From NCBI GenBank assembly GCA_002376715.1, contig DFOK01000059.1, positions 1 through 22,758 of the forward strand: a stretch of DNA of 22,758 nt, read 5' to 3'. The notes beneath the pieces were generated by a model that saw only the letters and a program-made list of their open reading frames with translations, ran no database searches and was not told the DNA's origin. The stretch is from Bacteroidales bacterium UBA3543 (GTDB lineage: Bacteria > Bacteroidota > Bacteroidia > Bacteroidales > UBA932). This document shows, piece by piece, positions 1 to 7,341 of the stretch. Both the position numbers and the translations under genes were made by a program. Numbering within the stretch: the stretch's first letter is position 1; each line of letters starts with the position of its first letter.

Positions 1-10
1 ATATAATTCT

Positions 11-18
11 TACTTTTG
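11..18 (+). promoter_or_regulatory. Bacteroidota-type -7 promoter box (TACTTTTG)
   Basis: TACTTTTG matches the Bacteroides -7 consensus TAnnTTTG exactly and lies 24 bases before the ATG at 43, a normal leader length. The expected -33 TTTG would fall outside the window, so only half the promoter can be judged. The box covers a TTG at 16 that would otherwise be an in-frame start, which argues for the ATG at 43. It would drive the three-gene plus-strand operon. Confidence 0.55.
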
Positions 19-42
19 TATCAAATTAATATAATTGATACT

Positions 43-240
43 ATGAAAGTAAACTTTCGTTTAGTCCTTGCCGCATTAGCCGGTTATGTGACCTATTTGT
101 TGGTTCTATGGCTTATAAGGTGGTCGACCGGTACTCTCCCAGTTTTCAGGGATCATGATTTCATCTTAGCATTTGTAGTGGTAGGTTTTGTTGTCTTAGC
201 GCAGATTTGGCGGAAACGAAAAGAGAAAAAGAATGAATAA
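43..240 (+). CDS. Small two-helix membrane protein, unknown function
   Basis: A 65-residue protein starting MKVNFRLVLAALAGY with two hydrophobic segments (about residues 5-24 and 40-54) joined by a short polar loop, and a basic C-terminal tail (RKRKEKK). An upstream in-frame TTG at 16 falls inside the promoter box, so the ATG at 43 is preferred. Its stop overlaps the start of the acyltransferase by 8 bases, indicating translational coupling, so it may be an accessory subunit of that membrane enzyme. I do not recognise the family. The topology is seen in the sequence; the partnership is inferred. Confidence 0.6.
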   Translation: MKVNFRLVLAALAGYVTYLLVLWLIRWSTGTLPVFRDHDFILAFVVVGFVVLAQIWRKRKEKKNE

Positions 241-1300
241 ATATTTAAGTGATAAGTTGAGAGTCATCTCATTTATCTCAATGATATTGGTTGTATTTGT
301 TCACTCTTACCATTTAAAATTGCAATTGGGTGAGGAGGTTTTTCGTCTTGATGCCGGATTTAATGTTTTTATCCAATTCTTTCTCAGCGAGGGTATTGCA
401 AGGGTTGCTGTGCCGATATTTTTCATTATTTCAGGGTATTTGTTTTTTCTGAATTTTAAAGGAACAAAAAGTGAATTTATCCTTAAATATAAGAAAAGAG
501 CGAAGTCGCTATTAGTGCCATTTTTATTTTGGTCGATATTGGGATTAATTGTCCACTTAATTTTACATCTTTCTCCTATATTCGAGAACTATCGATTAGA
601 CGCTGACTATTCATTTATTGGAGTTTTAGATTTAATATTCATTAATCCTGTTCCGGCTCAATTATGGTTTTTAAGGGATTTAATTGCCCTGATTGCTTTT
701 TCCCCACTAATCTACCGGTTGATCAAGCATTTGCGATTTATCCCGATTATACTGGTTTTCATTATTTGGATAGTGTTTCTTCGCTTTAGTAATAAGTTTT
801 ATTCCATTGAATCTATTTTATTCTTTTTCCTGGGAGCTTATCTGGCACTTCATAAAAGTGAATACCTGACCAGACGGTTAACAAAAAAATATAATTTGAT
901 ATTTCTGTTATTATGGGTGTTAATAGTATTTGTTAAAACCACACTGTTGTTTCAAAATATTAAGTCAGCCGTTCCATACTATTTATTGCACCGAATTAGT
1001 ATATTAGTTGGCATACCGGCTATTTGGACTCTTTATGATGTCGTAATGAATAATAAAGAGAGTGTAAATAAAACCCTTCTTACTCTTTCTTCTTTTTCGT
1101 TTTTCATTTACCTCTTTCACATGCCATTATTAAAGTATCTACAGAAGGGTCTCTTTTATATTGTAGGAAAAAATGAAATTGTATCCATTGTCAGCTACTT
1201 TGTTCTTCCAATAATAATGATAACTGTCAGTATTCTGTTGGGTGGTTTGCTCAAAAAATATACGCCAAAGTTTTATGGATTGATTACGGGAGGAAGATAA
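233..1300 (+). CDS. Acyltransferase 3 family membrane protein
   Basis: A 355-residue, strongly hydrophobic protein with about ten predicted membrane helices, the usual size and layout of the acyltransferase-3 family (OafA/WecH/NolL type), which moves acetyl or other acyl groups onto surface sugars across the inner membrane. Family features visible are the N-terminal VVFVHS segment with a conserved histidine (His24) in the first helix, Arg57 before the second helix, and the PIFFIISGY motif around residues 61-69. The start overlaps the preceding small gene by 8 bases, and the hydrolase follows after 2 bases, so the three are probably one operon. The acceptor cannot be told; no polysaccharide cluster is seen here, although the left flank is outside the window. 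Confidence 0.85.
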   Translation: MNKYLSDKLRVISFISMILVVFVHSYHLKLQLGEEVFRLDAGFNVFIQFFLSEGIARVAVPIFFIISGYLFFLNFKGTKSEFILKYKKRAKSLLVPFLFWSILGLIVHLILHLSPIFENYRLDADYSFIGVLDLIFINPVPAQLWFLRDLIALIAFSPLIYRLIKHLRFIPIILVFIIWIVFLRFSNKFYSIESILFFFLGAYLALHKSEYLTRRLTKKYNLIFLLLWVLIVFVKTTLLFQNIKSAVPYYLLHRISILVGIPAIWTLYDVVMNNKESVNKTLLTLSSFSFFIYLFHMPLLKYLQKGLFYIVGKNEIVSIVSYFVLPIIMITVSILLGGLLKKYTPKFYGLITGGR

Positions 1301-1302
1301 AC

Positions 1303-2133
1303 ATGAGGGTTGTTGTTTTATCGGATAACAGGGCATCTGAGGCCGGGTTTGAGACCGAGCACGGTCTATCTGTTTATCTTGAAACTGAGAGTTACAAATG
1401 CCTACTCGATGTTGGCGCATCGGATTTGTTTACTCGTAACGCGAGACGTTTGAATATTGAGTTGAGTGATGTGGATTATCTTTTTATTTCGCATGGACAT
1501 ACAGATCACATTGGAGGATTACCGGCATTTCTGGAGATAAACCAAAAAGCCAAAATAGTCCTCTCTTCACAGATATTTAATCGTGAGTTTTACTCTTCGA
1601 GAAATAGTTTGAGAAAAATAAGTTTCGATTTTGAATTTAGTACTATTAAAGAACGACTGATTGCGGTTGATGAGAAAGCGTTGTTTGAGGAAGAGATTGT
1701 TGTTTTAAAGCCTGAAATCAGAAAACACCCGTTACCTAAAGCCAATCGCACGCTTTTTAAAAGCAAGGGAGATGAGCTTATAAACGACGACTTCGACCAT
1801 GAGTTGATTGTTATAGTTGAGAAGGAACAACGATTTGTCTTTACAGGTTGTGGACACAGCGGGTTGATAAATATTTTGGAAAGTGTAACAGCAGAAGGAG
1901 GTGGTCAAATAGCTTGCGTGATGGGAGGATTCCATCTGTTGGATAGCCAAAACAATCAGGAATATGAAACCAGGGAAGAGATAATGAAGTTGGGGCAAAA
2001 GCTCAAGAGTCGTTTCCCTTCCACTCGTTTTGTAACAGGACATTGTACGGGTGATTATGCTTTTAATCATCTGAAAAGCATTCTAGGCGAGCAGCTCACA
2101 CAGTTTTATGTTGGTTATGAGCTGTCAATTTAA
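1303..2133 (+). CDS. MBL-fold metallohydrolase (COG1237-like)
   Basis: A 276-residue cytosolic metallo-beta-lactamase-fold protein with no signal peptide. The metal-binding HxHxDH motif is seen as HGHTDH at residues 64-69, followed by IGG. Further family features are DDFDHE (162-167), GCGHSG (182-187), a GGFHL strand near 210 and TGHCTG near 245, supplying the remaining histidine ligands. This pattern fits the COG1237 group, some members of which are annotated as dihydropterin-aminobenzene-phosphate synthases; the true substrate in bacteria is mostly unknown. It starts 2 bases after the acyltransferase stop, so it is cotranscribed. The gene converges on the AhpD-like gene at 2145 with only 11 bases between stops. 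Fold assignment is firm, substrate unknown. Confidence 0.85.
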   Translation: MRVVVLSDNRASEAGFETEHGLSVYLETESYKCLLDVGASDLFTRNARRLNIELSDVDYLFISHGHTDHIGGLPAFLEINQKAKIVLSSQIFNREFYSSRNSLRKISFDFEFSTIKERLIAVDEKALFEEEIVVLKPEIRKHPLPKANRTLFKSKGDELINDDFDHELIVIVEKEQRFVFTGCGHSGLINILESVTAEGGGQIACVMGGFHLLDSQNNQEYETREEIMKLGQKLKSRFPSTRFVTGHCTGDYAFNHLKSILGEQLTQFYVGYELSI

Positions 2134-2144
2134 TTGGTTTTGAT

Positions 2145-2789
2145 TTACTCTTGCTGCGTGCGATCAAATCTTTCATTTGGTAAACCAAATATGCTTCTCA
2201 ACACTCCATGAATGAGTGCAATCGGAAAACTCACAAATCCCATTATGATCATTACCAATTCATAAAATAGTGAACTGTTTTTGTAGGGTTTCCCTTGAAG
2301 TCTGGCAAGAAATGCACTGAAGGGGATCCCGAATATGTTTCCGGCTAATATGCCTTGACATATTGCAAGAATGACACGCGCTTTTGGCGCACCATATTCC
2401 TTTACAATCTCATTGTAAGAGCTCTTATTAGGGTATCCTCTCGAATCTGCAAAGTGTTTGGTAAAAATTATAGCATTTGCCTCCTCAGTCTTAATGAAAT
2501 CGGTGCCCCCATTCAAAAAACTATCTATTTCTTCCTTGCTCATACCCTTTTTCAGAGAAATTTTTGTGTGCAGAGAAGCGCATGCAGCAGAACCATTCAC
2601 TCCGGTTGCAGTTAATAGTAGGCGCTCTTTAAAACGATCGTCAACTAATTTACTTTTTCGATTTCCCATCACTTTTGCAATCACACTCGGGACAAAAACG
2701 AAAGAACGATAAAGCTCCAACACATTGAACGTTCGCTTATGTCTATCCTTTTGGACCGCATATTTGAACATATTTATACTTTTAGTCAT
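2145..2789 (-). CDS. AhpD/carboxymuconolactone decarboxylase-like protein with degenerate active site
   Basis: A 214-residue paralogue of the gene immediately upstream (2855-3505), roughly 60-65% identical by eye and colinear over its whole length. Family members usually carry an ExxxCxxCxxxH motif for thiol-based peroxide or hydroperoxide chemistry. Here the equivalent stretch reads G63-VNG-S67-AA-C70-ASL-H74, so the glutamate and first cysteine are gone and only the second cysteine and the histidine remain. The rest, including SGNIFGIPFSAFL-like and GKPYKNSS segments, is well conserved, and the reading frame is intact. It is therefore not an obvious decayed pseudogene. It may act as a structural partner in a hetero-oligomer or have another role. 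A hydrophobic C-terminal segment (about 175-200) could be membrane-associated. It lies 65 bases downstream of its sister with no clear promoter. Confidence 0.8.
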   Translation of the reverse strand: MTKSINMFKYAVQKDRHKRTFNVLELYRSFVFVPSVIAKVMGNRKSKLVDDRFKERLLLTATGVNGSAACASLHTKISLKKGMSKEEIDSFLNGGTDFIKTEEANAIIFTKHFADSRGYPNKSSYNEIVKEYGAPKARVILAICQGILAGNIFGIPFSAFLARLQGKPYKNSSLFYELVMIIMGFVSFPIALIHGVLRSIFGLPNERFDRTQQE

Positions 2790-2854
2790 GGGTTTCTGTG
2801 TTAGTTCTACTTTGGCATTTTAAGTTCTACATATTCGCAGATTTAGGTCAACTC

Positions 2855-3505
2855 TCACTCACTTTTCTCTCGCTTTCGATCAAATCGTGCATTTGGTAAA
2901 CCAAATATAATTCTAAGCAATCCATGAATATGTACAATGGGTAAAAGTAACCCTCCTACCATAATCATCCACAATTCATAAAGAAGTGAGCTGTTTTTGT
3001 ATGGCTTTCCGTGAAGTCTGGAAAGAAATGCGCTGAAAGGGATTCCGAATATGTTTCCTGATAATATGACCTGGCATGCCGCAAGAATAATACGCGCCTC
3101 TTTTTTGCCATATTCCTCTACAATCGCATCGTAAGTTTCTATTTTAGGAAATCCTCTCGAATCGGCAAAGTGTTGGGCAAACATTATTGCTTTTGCCTCT
3201 TCAGGTTTAATATAATCAGTGCCTCCGCTCAAAAAACTGGCTATTTCTTCACCGCTCATGCCCTGTTGCAAAGCCATTTTGGTGTGCTGATAAGAACATA
3301 CCGCGCAGCCATTTACTTCAGTTACTGCCAAGTGCAAACGCTCTATCAACCGGTCGTCAACTAATTTCCTTTTTCGATTTCCAATAAGTATTGCTATCGC
3401 TTTTGGAGCAAAAACGAAGGAACGATAAAGTTCCCGTAAACTGAACTTTCGTTTAATTGCACCTTTTTGGATTACTACTTCAGATAAACTCTTTTTTTTG
3501 GTCAT
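2855..3505 (-). CDS. AhpD/carboxymuconolactone decarboxylase family protein, intact motif
   Basis: A 216-residue AhpD-like alpha-helical protein. The full redox motif is present: E63-VNG-C67-AV-C70-SYQ-H74, equivalent to ExxxCxxCxxxH in AhpD alkylhydroperoxidases and carboxymuconolactone decarboxylases. The usual CMD core is followed by a family-specific C-terminal part with GIPFSAFLSRLHGKPYKNSS and a hydrophobic tail, longer than AhpD of about 175 residues. Its likely role is thiol-dependent reduction of peroxides, or a related redox or decarboxylation step, in the cytoplasm or at the membrane face. The ATG at 3505 opens MTKKKSLSE and no better start is seen. The degenerate paralogue follows after 65 bases and is probably cotranscribed. 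The 205 bases upstream show no convincing TAnnTTTG box. Confidence 0.85.
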   Translation of the reverse strand: MTKKKSLSEVVIQKGAIKRKFSLRELYRSFVFAPKAIAILIGNRKRKLVDDRLIERLHLAVTEVNGCAVCSYQHTKMALQQGMSGEEIASFLSGGTDYIKPEEAKAIMFAQHFADSRGFPKIETYDAIVEEYGKKEARIILAACQVILSGNIFGIPFSAFLSRLHGKPYKNSSLLYELWMIMVGGLLLPIVHIHGLLRIIFGLPNARFDRKREKSE

Positions 3506-3710
3506 GTAATGGTGTTTGGTTTTACTTTAGATATCTGAAACTTTAAAATAGTCAAAAAAATGGATAATTGCTCAATAATAAAAAAAGACATCTACTATTT
3601 CAGCGTAGAAATATTTTTTTAAGGGCCACAAACAATTTCAAAGACTTCTATTTTATTCCGCCAAGAATCGTGCCGTAAAAATAATCAAATTTTGCTTTGT
3701 ACTTAGTTCC

Positions 3711-4562
3711 TTATTGCAAAGCTTTAAATAGTTTTATTTCAAAATACAATGCCGTAATTGCCAGTACTACAAATATTGCAACTTTTGTTATCAATGCTCC
3801 TATCGGCAATTCTATTCCATAGTGTATCTGAAACATAGTTTGTATAGGAAGCATGACACCAACCAATAGGCAAACTGTTAGCATTATTCCCAATAAGATA
3901 TAACCTAGCCTATTTTCTTTATTGAGTAAATAGATGCAAATAAAGCACAATGGAGATATTATCCCCATATCTAATACATATGTTATTTGCGTGGTGTATA
4001 CTTCTATTAATTCTAATGATCTTCCCTTAACAAGCGACGTAATAATATCAGGCAACCATGCAATAAATAATGAGATTCCCGATATAATCAGAAATATTTT
4101 CATTCCTTTTACGGAGAGATTAATCTTCTCATTAAATTGAATTTGGGATATACCGACAATCAGACCAAAGAAACTTAACGCGAACAATCCGATGTAAACC
4201 AAATGTAAAAAATTGTATGTAACACCAAATGCTATACTTGTAGAGTAGTATGTAAAGATGGAAATGACTGAGGTGAGAAATAATTTTGTACGCGTATTAT
4301 TTCTCTTATAATCTAATAGCAAGGAGATTATCAATAAAGGGACGCAGATAAATAAAATTGTAAAATCAGTTCCTTTAAATATAGGAACCATAAAAAACGA
4401 GTCATGCTTATACAGCCCATCTCCAAACATTTTTACAGCATCGCCGTATTGATTGATAAAGATAGAGGACTCACCGGCATCGGAATAAAAGAGGCCAAAT
4501 GAAGTGGCTATTACTGACAAAACAATAATCAGAACCGATATAATATGTAATGTGCGTTTCAT
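3711..4562 (-). CDS. Polytopic membrane protein, unknown function
   Basis: A protein of about 283 residues beginning MKRTLHIISVLIIVL, with roughly eight hydrophobic segments. An in-frame TTG at 4610 would add 16 polar residues. I prefer the ATG at 4562 because the hydrophobic first helix then follows the start directly. The loop after helix 1 (about residues 24-55) contains SSIFINQYGDAVKMFGDGLY and probably faces outside. No catalytic or binding motif is recognised. It is the last gene of a probable three-gene minus-strand group behind a nitroreductase and another membrane protein, with a 54-base gap to the latter. The coding sequence is markedly AT-rich. Confidence 0.7.
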   Translation of the reverse strand: MKRTLHIISVLIIVLSVIATSFGLFYSDAGESSIFINQYGDAVKMFGDGLYKHDSFFMVPIFKGTDFTILFICVPLLIISLLLDYKRNNTRTKLFLTSVISIFTYYSTSIAFGVTYNFLHLVYIGLFALSFFGLIVGISQIQFNEKINLSVKGMKIFLIISGISLFIAWLPDIITSLVKGRSLELIEVYTTQITYVLDMGIISPLCFICIYLLNKENRLGYILLGIMLTVCLLVGVMLPIQTMFQIHYGIELPIGALITKVAIFVVLAITALYFEIKLFKALQ

Positions 4563-4616
4563 TTTAATTCGTTTTTGTTTGAGTGTTATATGTTCGATGT
4601 TTTCAATCAATTTTTA

Positions 4617-5093
4617 TCACAACATTACCCTTGTTTTCCAAAGCTGTATTGTCACAATAACCATCAATAGTGCTTGAACGACTGAGCCAATCAATTGTCC
4701 GATGGCAACTGCCGGAATAGGTTTTAATGGCCATGGTTCTATGAACGCCGAGAGACAGGCTCTAAAAACCCACACCACGGTCAAAAATGTATAGAAAACG
4801 AGAGTTTCAAAATTTAATGCAAACGCACTTTTTGCTAATAAAATTAACACCAAACTACTTCCGAATAGCAACAATGAAAAACACAAATTTGTATAATCAA
4901 TTCCTACAATAAGAGTTTTATATTGCATAGGAAGATAGTCATACCAATTGTACAAGTGTGGCACAAAAAAATGCCAAAAACCAACTAACATACTCAGAGT
5001 TAGAGTAATGTAGTATAGGACTTTTGTGCCTGTTTTAATTGACTTTTCTGTGTTCATTTTATGCAAGTAACTGCTTTCATTTGTAGTTGCCAT
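4617..5093 (-). CDS. Four-helix membrane protein, unknown function
   Basis: A 158-residue protein with four hydrophobic segments (about residues 25-45, 62-86, 94-116 and 127-150) and short loops. The first external loop holds GFWHFFVPHLYNWYDYLP, with histidines and aromatic residues near the membrane border, as seen in DoxX-like or other small quinone-interacting proteins, but the likeness is too weak for a family call. The ATG at 5093 lies 20 bases after the nitroreductase stop; an internal ATG at 5057 (MNTEKSIKTG) is an alternative start. Between the nitroreductase stop and this start, the bases include a small GGTTA/TAACC inverted repeat that could touch translation. It is probably cotranscribed with the nitroreductase. 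Confidence 0.65.
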   Translation of the reverse strand: MATTNESSYLHKMNTEKSIKTGTKVLYYITLTLSMLVGFWHFFVPHLYNWYDYLPMQYKTLIVGIDYTNLCFSLLLFGSSLVLILLAKSAFALNFETLVFYTFLTVVWVFRACLSAFIEPWPLKPIPAVAIGQLIGSVVQALLMVIVTIQLWKTRVML

Positions 5094-5113
5094 CAGGTTA
5101 TTGCTAACCCTAA

Positions 5114-5842
5114 TTATACCTTCTTATATACTTCTTCAAACGGTACCCTGAATCGTTCTCCCCAAATTCCAAGTGTTCCCTTTCTTATTCCGCAAGGAAT
5201 AATCATATTGATTTCGGCACTGCAAGGTAGTTTGAGTAGTCTTTTTACCCTACGGCTGTCAAAACCCTCCAGAGGACAGGTATCATACCCGATTTCTGCC
5301 ATAGCAAGCATAAAAGTCTGTGCTGCCAAACCGCAGGTTTTATGCACAACCACACGCATATCACTTTCGGAAATTGTTGTTACCATTGGGCGGAAAAGAG
5401 ATATAGATGTAGCGAGTATCTTCCTGAATAATCCGAGTATCCAAAAAAACCTACTGTATATAAACGGCATCAGGCGATTATAGTACATTAGACGATCTTT
5501 CCATCGTTTTTCTTGTCGCTCAGGTGGACTATAACGGGCAATATTACCTTTCTCAAATTCCAGAATAGCCCTAGAACGTTTACGGTGTAAATCACGGCGA
5601 GTTACAAAGACTACGATTTGTTTAGCCGTTTTTGTTGCTTTTTGGTCCAGACAAGCGTGAGATATTTTTTTCATCATCTCGGGGTCGGTTATGTGATAAA
5701 ACTCCCACAGTTGCATATTGGAACTGTTAGGTGCAAGTGTCGCCAGTTCTATGCAGCGCCTTACCTTGTCTGTATCCAGCTCTTTCGCTTCGTCGAAATA
5801 TCTGACGGAACGACGGAATTCCAGTATTTCCTGTAGTGACAT
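5114..5842 (-). CDS. Nitroreductase family FMN-dependent oxidoreductase
   Basis: A 242-residue flavoprotein of the nitroreductase fold. The N-terminal FMN phosphate-binding signature is seen as RRSVRYF (residues 10-16), then LAPNSSNMQLWEF (36-48), which contacts the flavin. A later LAMAEIGYDTCPLEGFD segment and the C-terminal GxxR-like stretch (CGIRKGTLGIWGERFRVP) also fit. The middle region (about 88-150) is longer and more hydrophobic than in NfsB-like enzymes, with MPFIYSRFFWILGLF, suggesting a membrane-near or altered substrate lid. The reaction would be NAD(P)H-dependent reduction of a nitro compound, quinone or similar acceptor; the natural substrate is unknown. It heads a probable operon with two membrane proteins. 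The ATG at 5842 is the only sensible start. Confidence 0.88.
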   Translation of the reverse strand: MSLQEILEFRRSVRYFDEAKELDTDKVRRCIELATLAPNSSNMQLWEFYHITDPEMMKKISHACLDQKATKTAKQIVVFVTRRDLHRKRSRAILEFEKGNIARYSPPERQEKRWKDRLMYYNRLMPFIYSRFFWILGLFRKILATSISLFRPMVTTISESDMRVVVHKTCGLAAQTFMLAMAEIGYDTCPLEGFDSRRVKRLLKLPCSAEINMIIPCGIRKGTLGIWGERFRVPFEEVYKKV

Positions 5843-5896
5843 GTTATTTTATATTTATGTTCCCAGCGTATTATCGCCTCTCTCTTATTACACAGC

Positions 5897-5938
5897 AAAA
5901 TTCCTAAAACTTTCGAAATAAGACAAGTTTTAGGAATT
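5897..5938 (-). terminator. Intrinsic terminator, minus strand
   Basis: A perfect 14-bp inverted repeat (5899-5912 with 5925-5938; arms AATTCCTAAAACTT/AAGTTTTAGGAATT) encloses a 12-nt loop. On the minus strand the hairpin begins 32 bases after the stop at 5970 and runs into a short T-run (TTTTG). This would end the operon that starts with the LiaF-like gene. The stem is AT-rich, so termination may be partial and allow read-through to the nitroreductase at 5842. Confidence 0.7.
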
Positions 5939-5969
5939 ATGTTTAAATATTTATTTGTGGCATCATATA

Positions 5970-6455
5970 TCACTGTCTCCTAAGAAAGATTGTCAATGTG
6001 TGCCAATTATGAAAAATCAGAAATAGGATTGAGATCAAAATGAAAAACCAGCGTCTGAAAGGGAGATTGAAGTAGAATGAATTGCCGATAAGTCCGATTC
6101 CCGTTAACCACAACAACGGGGTGTATGCGGGCGCCATAAAGCCGAAGATGCTGTTACTCCATGCGCTGTCCGGAGAGAAAATCAAGAGAAGCCAGGAGGC
6201 AAAGTATATTATTGTTCCGCCTATGTATAGAATAAGTCCCCGTTTCTGTGTTGAGGTGGAAATGCTCAGGGGCATCAATATAGTAATAATGAAAAGCAGG
6301 ATCCTGGAGATGTTTTCAGCATATTTCAGCCAGGCAGGAACCTCTTTCCAAAATACTTCCGGTTGATACTCTGGAGGCAATTTCTCTGTAAAGAGAATAT
6401 TCCATATCATAATCGGAAGCATCAAAAGAAAACAGTTGAGCAAATATTTCCTCAT
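5970..6455 (-). CDS. Polytopic membrane protein, unknown function
   Basis: A 161-residue protein starting MRKYLLNCFLLMLPIMIW, with five hydrophobic segments and a long loop after the first (about residues 23-45, EKLPPEYQPEVFWKEVPAW) that probably faces the periplasm. A TTG eight codons upstream is in frame, but it lies inside the relic gene. The ATG at 6455 is 1 base after the relic's TAG stop and is the natural start. It is the last gene before the hairpin at 5897-5938. No known family motif is seen. Its place in an operon of LiaF-like and TonB-receptor genes suggests an envelope role, by inference only. Confidence 0.7.
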   Translation of the reverse strand: MRKYLLNCFLLMLPIMIWNILFTEKLPPEYQPEVFWKEVPAWLKYAENISRILLFIITILMPLSISTSTQKRGLILYIGGTIIYFASWLLLIFSPDSAWSNSIFGFMAPAYTPLLWLTGIGLIGNSFYFNLPFRRWFFILISILFLIFHNWHTLTIFLRRQ

Positions 6456-6456
6456 A

Positions 6457-6585
6457 CTAGTTATTAAATTTTCGCTCAATGAAAAATCTGAAAGTGCCTA
6501 GTACCATATCAGTAAAATAATCTTCCGACACATATAGCACATTTCCAACCATTATAAAAGTAATGTCAGTTTTTAAGTCTTTTAT
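6457..6585 (-). pseudogene. Relic of small two-helix membrane protein (paralogue of 20354-20560)
   Basis: In this frame the 42 codons read IKDLKTDITFIMVGNVLYVS, then EDYFTDMVLGTFRFFIERKFNN and a TAG stop. The first 24 codons align without gaps to MKKLKTGITLIVLGNVLYVS-KDFF at the start of the intact gene at 20560, with K-T-x-I-T-x-I and GNVLYVS identical and similarity also visible at the DNA level. The position of the start codon is ATA instead of ATG, and the C-terminal half diverges and stops early, losing the second membrane helix. An out-of-frame overlap with the preceding gene offers an ATG at 6624 that would give a 55-residue product, so a fused or shortened live protein cannot be excluded. 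I favour a decaying duplicate. Confidence 0.6.
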
Positions 6586-7331
6586 TCTATTGCCAGGTTT
6601 AAATATTTCCTCTTCCTGTTCCATATATAGTCAAGTGCTAATATTGTTAAAGAGAGCAGAGTGCTTACAATCACGATCCAAAAACTGTAATCGTTATATT
6701 TATTGTCCGCCAAAGTGTTTACTACCATTATGATGAAAAGTGCCGAGTAGACAACCCAGAAGTTTCTAAGAAAGATATAGCCTAGTCCTAGCAACAGCCC
6801 GATAAGCCCCATTGTACCTGCCAGCGCTATGTCTTGAAACAATGAATCGACATAAAACGCAAGGAAGAAAAATAGGCCGATTGAAATCACTAATAGCGCA
6901 CTTCTTTTTTTGTCGTTTTTCCAACCTTGTATCAAATTAGGAATTAATAAAAATGCGAACAAACCGATTCCCAATGACATTGGAAAAAACAGCAGGATAT
7001 ATTTCAGAATAAGAATCCATGAATAATTCAATTCGACAACCTTTGAAAGCGCACCGGATAAAAGTGTTGAAAAGATAATTGCCAAAAGCAAAAATCCATA
7101 GCCCAATATCCTGTTTGAGCTTGGTGCGTTGTAGCTCCACCGAAAACTATTCTTAAAATATATTGGAATAAAAGATCCTATTATGCCTGTAAAGAGGATG
7201 GAAAACAACAGACTTGATAACAGAGGATATTGCATCTCAATGCTTAGGAATTGAGAAATTCCCCAACAGATATAAAAAAATGCAATCGAAAAGAGTCCGC
7301 AAAAAATGGATTGCGTTTTCATTTTATTCAT
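6582..7331 (-). CDS. Polytopic membrane protein, unknown function
   Basis: A 249-residue hydrophobic protein with about eight membrane segments and very short loops. No EExxxR, HxxxN or other protease motif is seen, so it is not CPBP. The N-terminal part (FCGLFSIAFFYICWGISQFL) and the repeated hairpin layout resemble permease-like or sensor membrane domains, but I cannot place it. ATG codons at 7331 and 7322 are both usable. The gene starts 10 bases after the TonB receptor stop, so it is almost certainly cotranscribed. Its C-terminal end (RKRKYLNLAIE) overlaps the relic frame. Confidence 0.7.
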   Translation of the reverse strand: MNKMKTQSIFCGLFSIAFFYICWGISQFLSIEMQYPLLSSLLFSILFTGIIGSFIPIYFKNSFRWSYNAPSSNRILGYGFLLLAIIFSTLLSGALSKVVELNYSWILILKYILLFFPMSLGIGLFAFLLIPNLIQGWKNDKKRSALLVISIGLFFFLAFYVDSLFQDIALAGTMGLIGLLLGLGYIFLRNFWVVYSALFIIMVVNTLADNKYNDYSFWIVIVSTLLSLTILALDYIWNRKRKYLNLAIE

Positions 7332-7341
7332 TTGGTGGTTT

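Noticed and set aside
16..42. TTG start extending the first small protein upstream
   Set aside because: The TTG is part of an exact TAnnTTTG box, so it would lie at or before the transcription start.
3506..3710. Possible promoter or terminator in the gap between the AhpD-like gene and the membrane protein
   Set aside because: Only short imperfect inverted repeats (for example a 4-bp CTAC/GTAG pair) and no TAnnTTTG match were seen. Nothing is supportable here beyond AT-rich spacer.
5096..5109. Small GGTTA/TAACC hairpin before the four-helix membrane protein
   Set aside because: A five-base stem is too short to call a regulatory element.
5895..5902. Near-match GAATTTTG to a -7 box for the nitroreductase
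   Set aside because: It differs at a key position and sits inside the terminator hairpin's edge; it is too weak to annotate.
6582..7331. Idea that this membrane protein is a CPBP protease like the one at 19613
   Set aside because: None of the EExxxR, FxxxH or HxxxN motifs is present.
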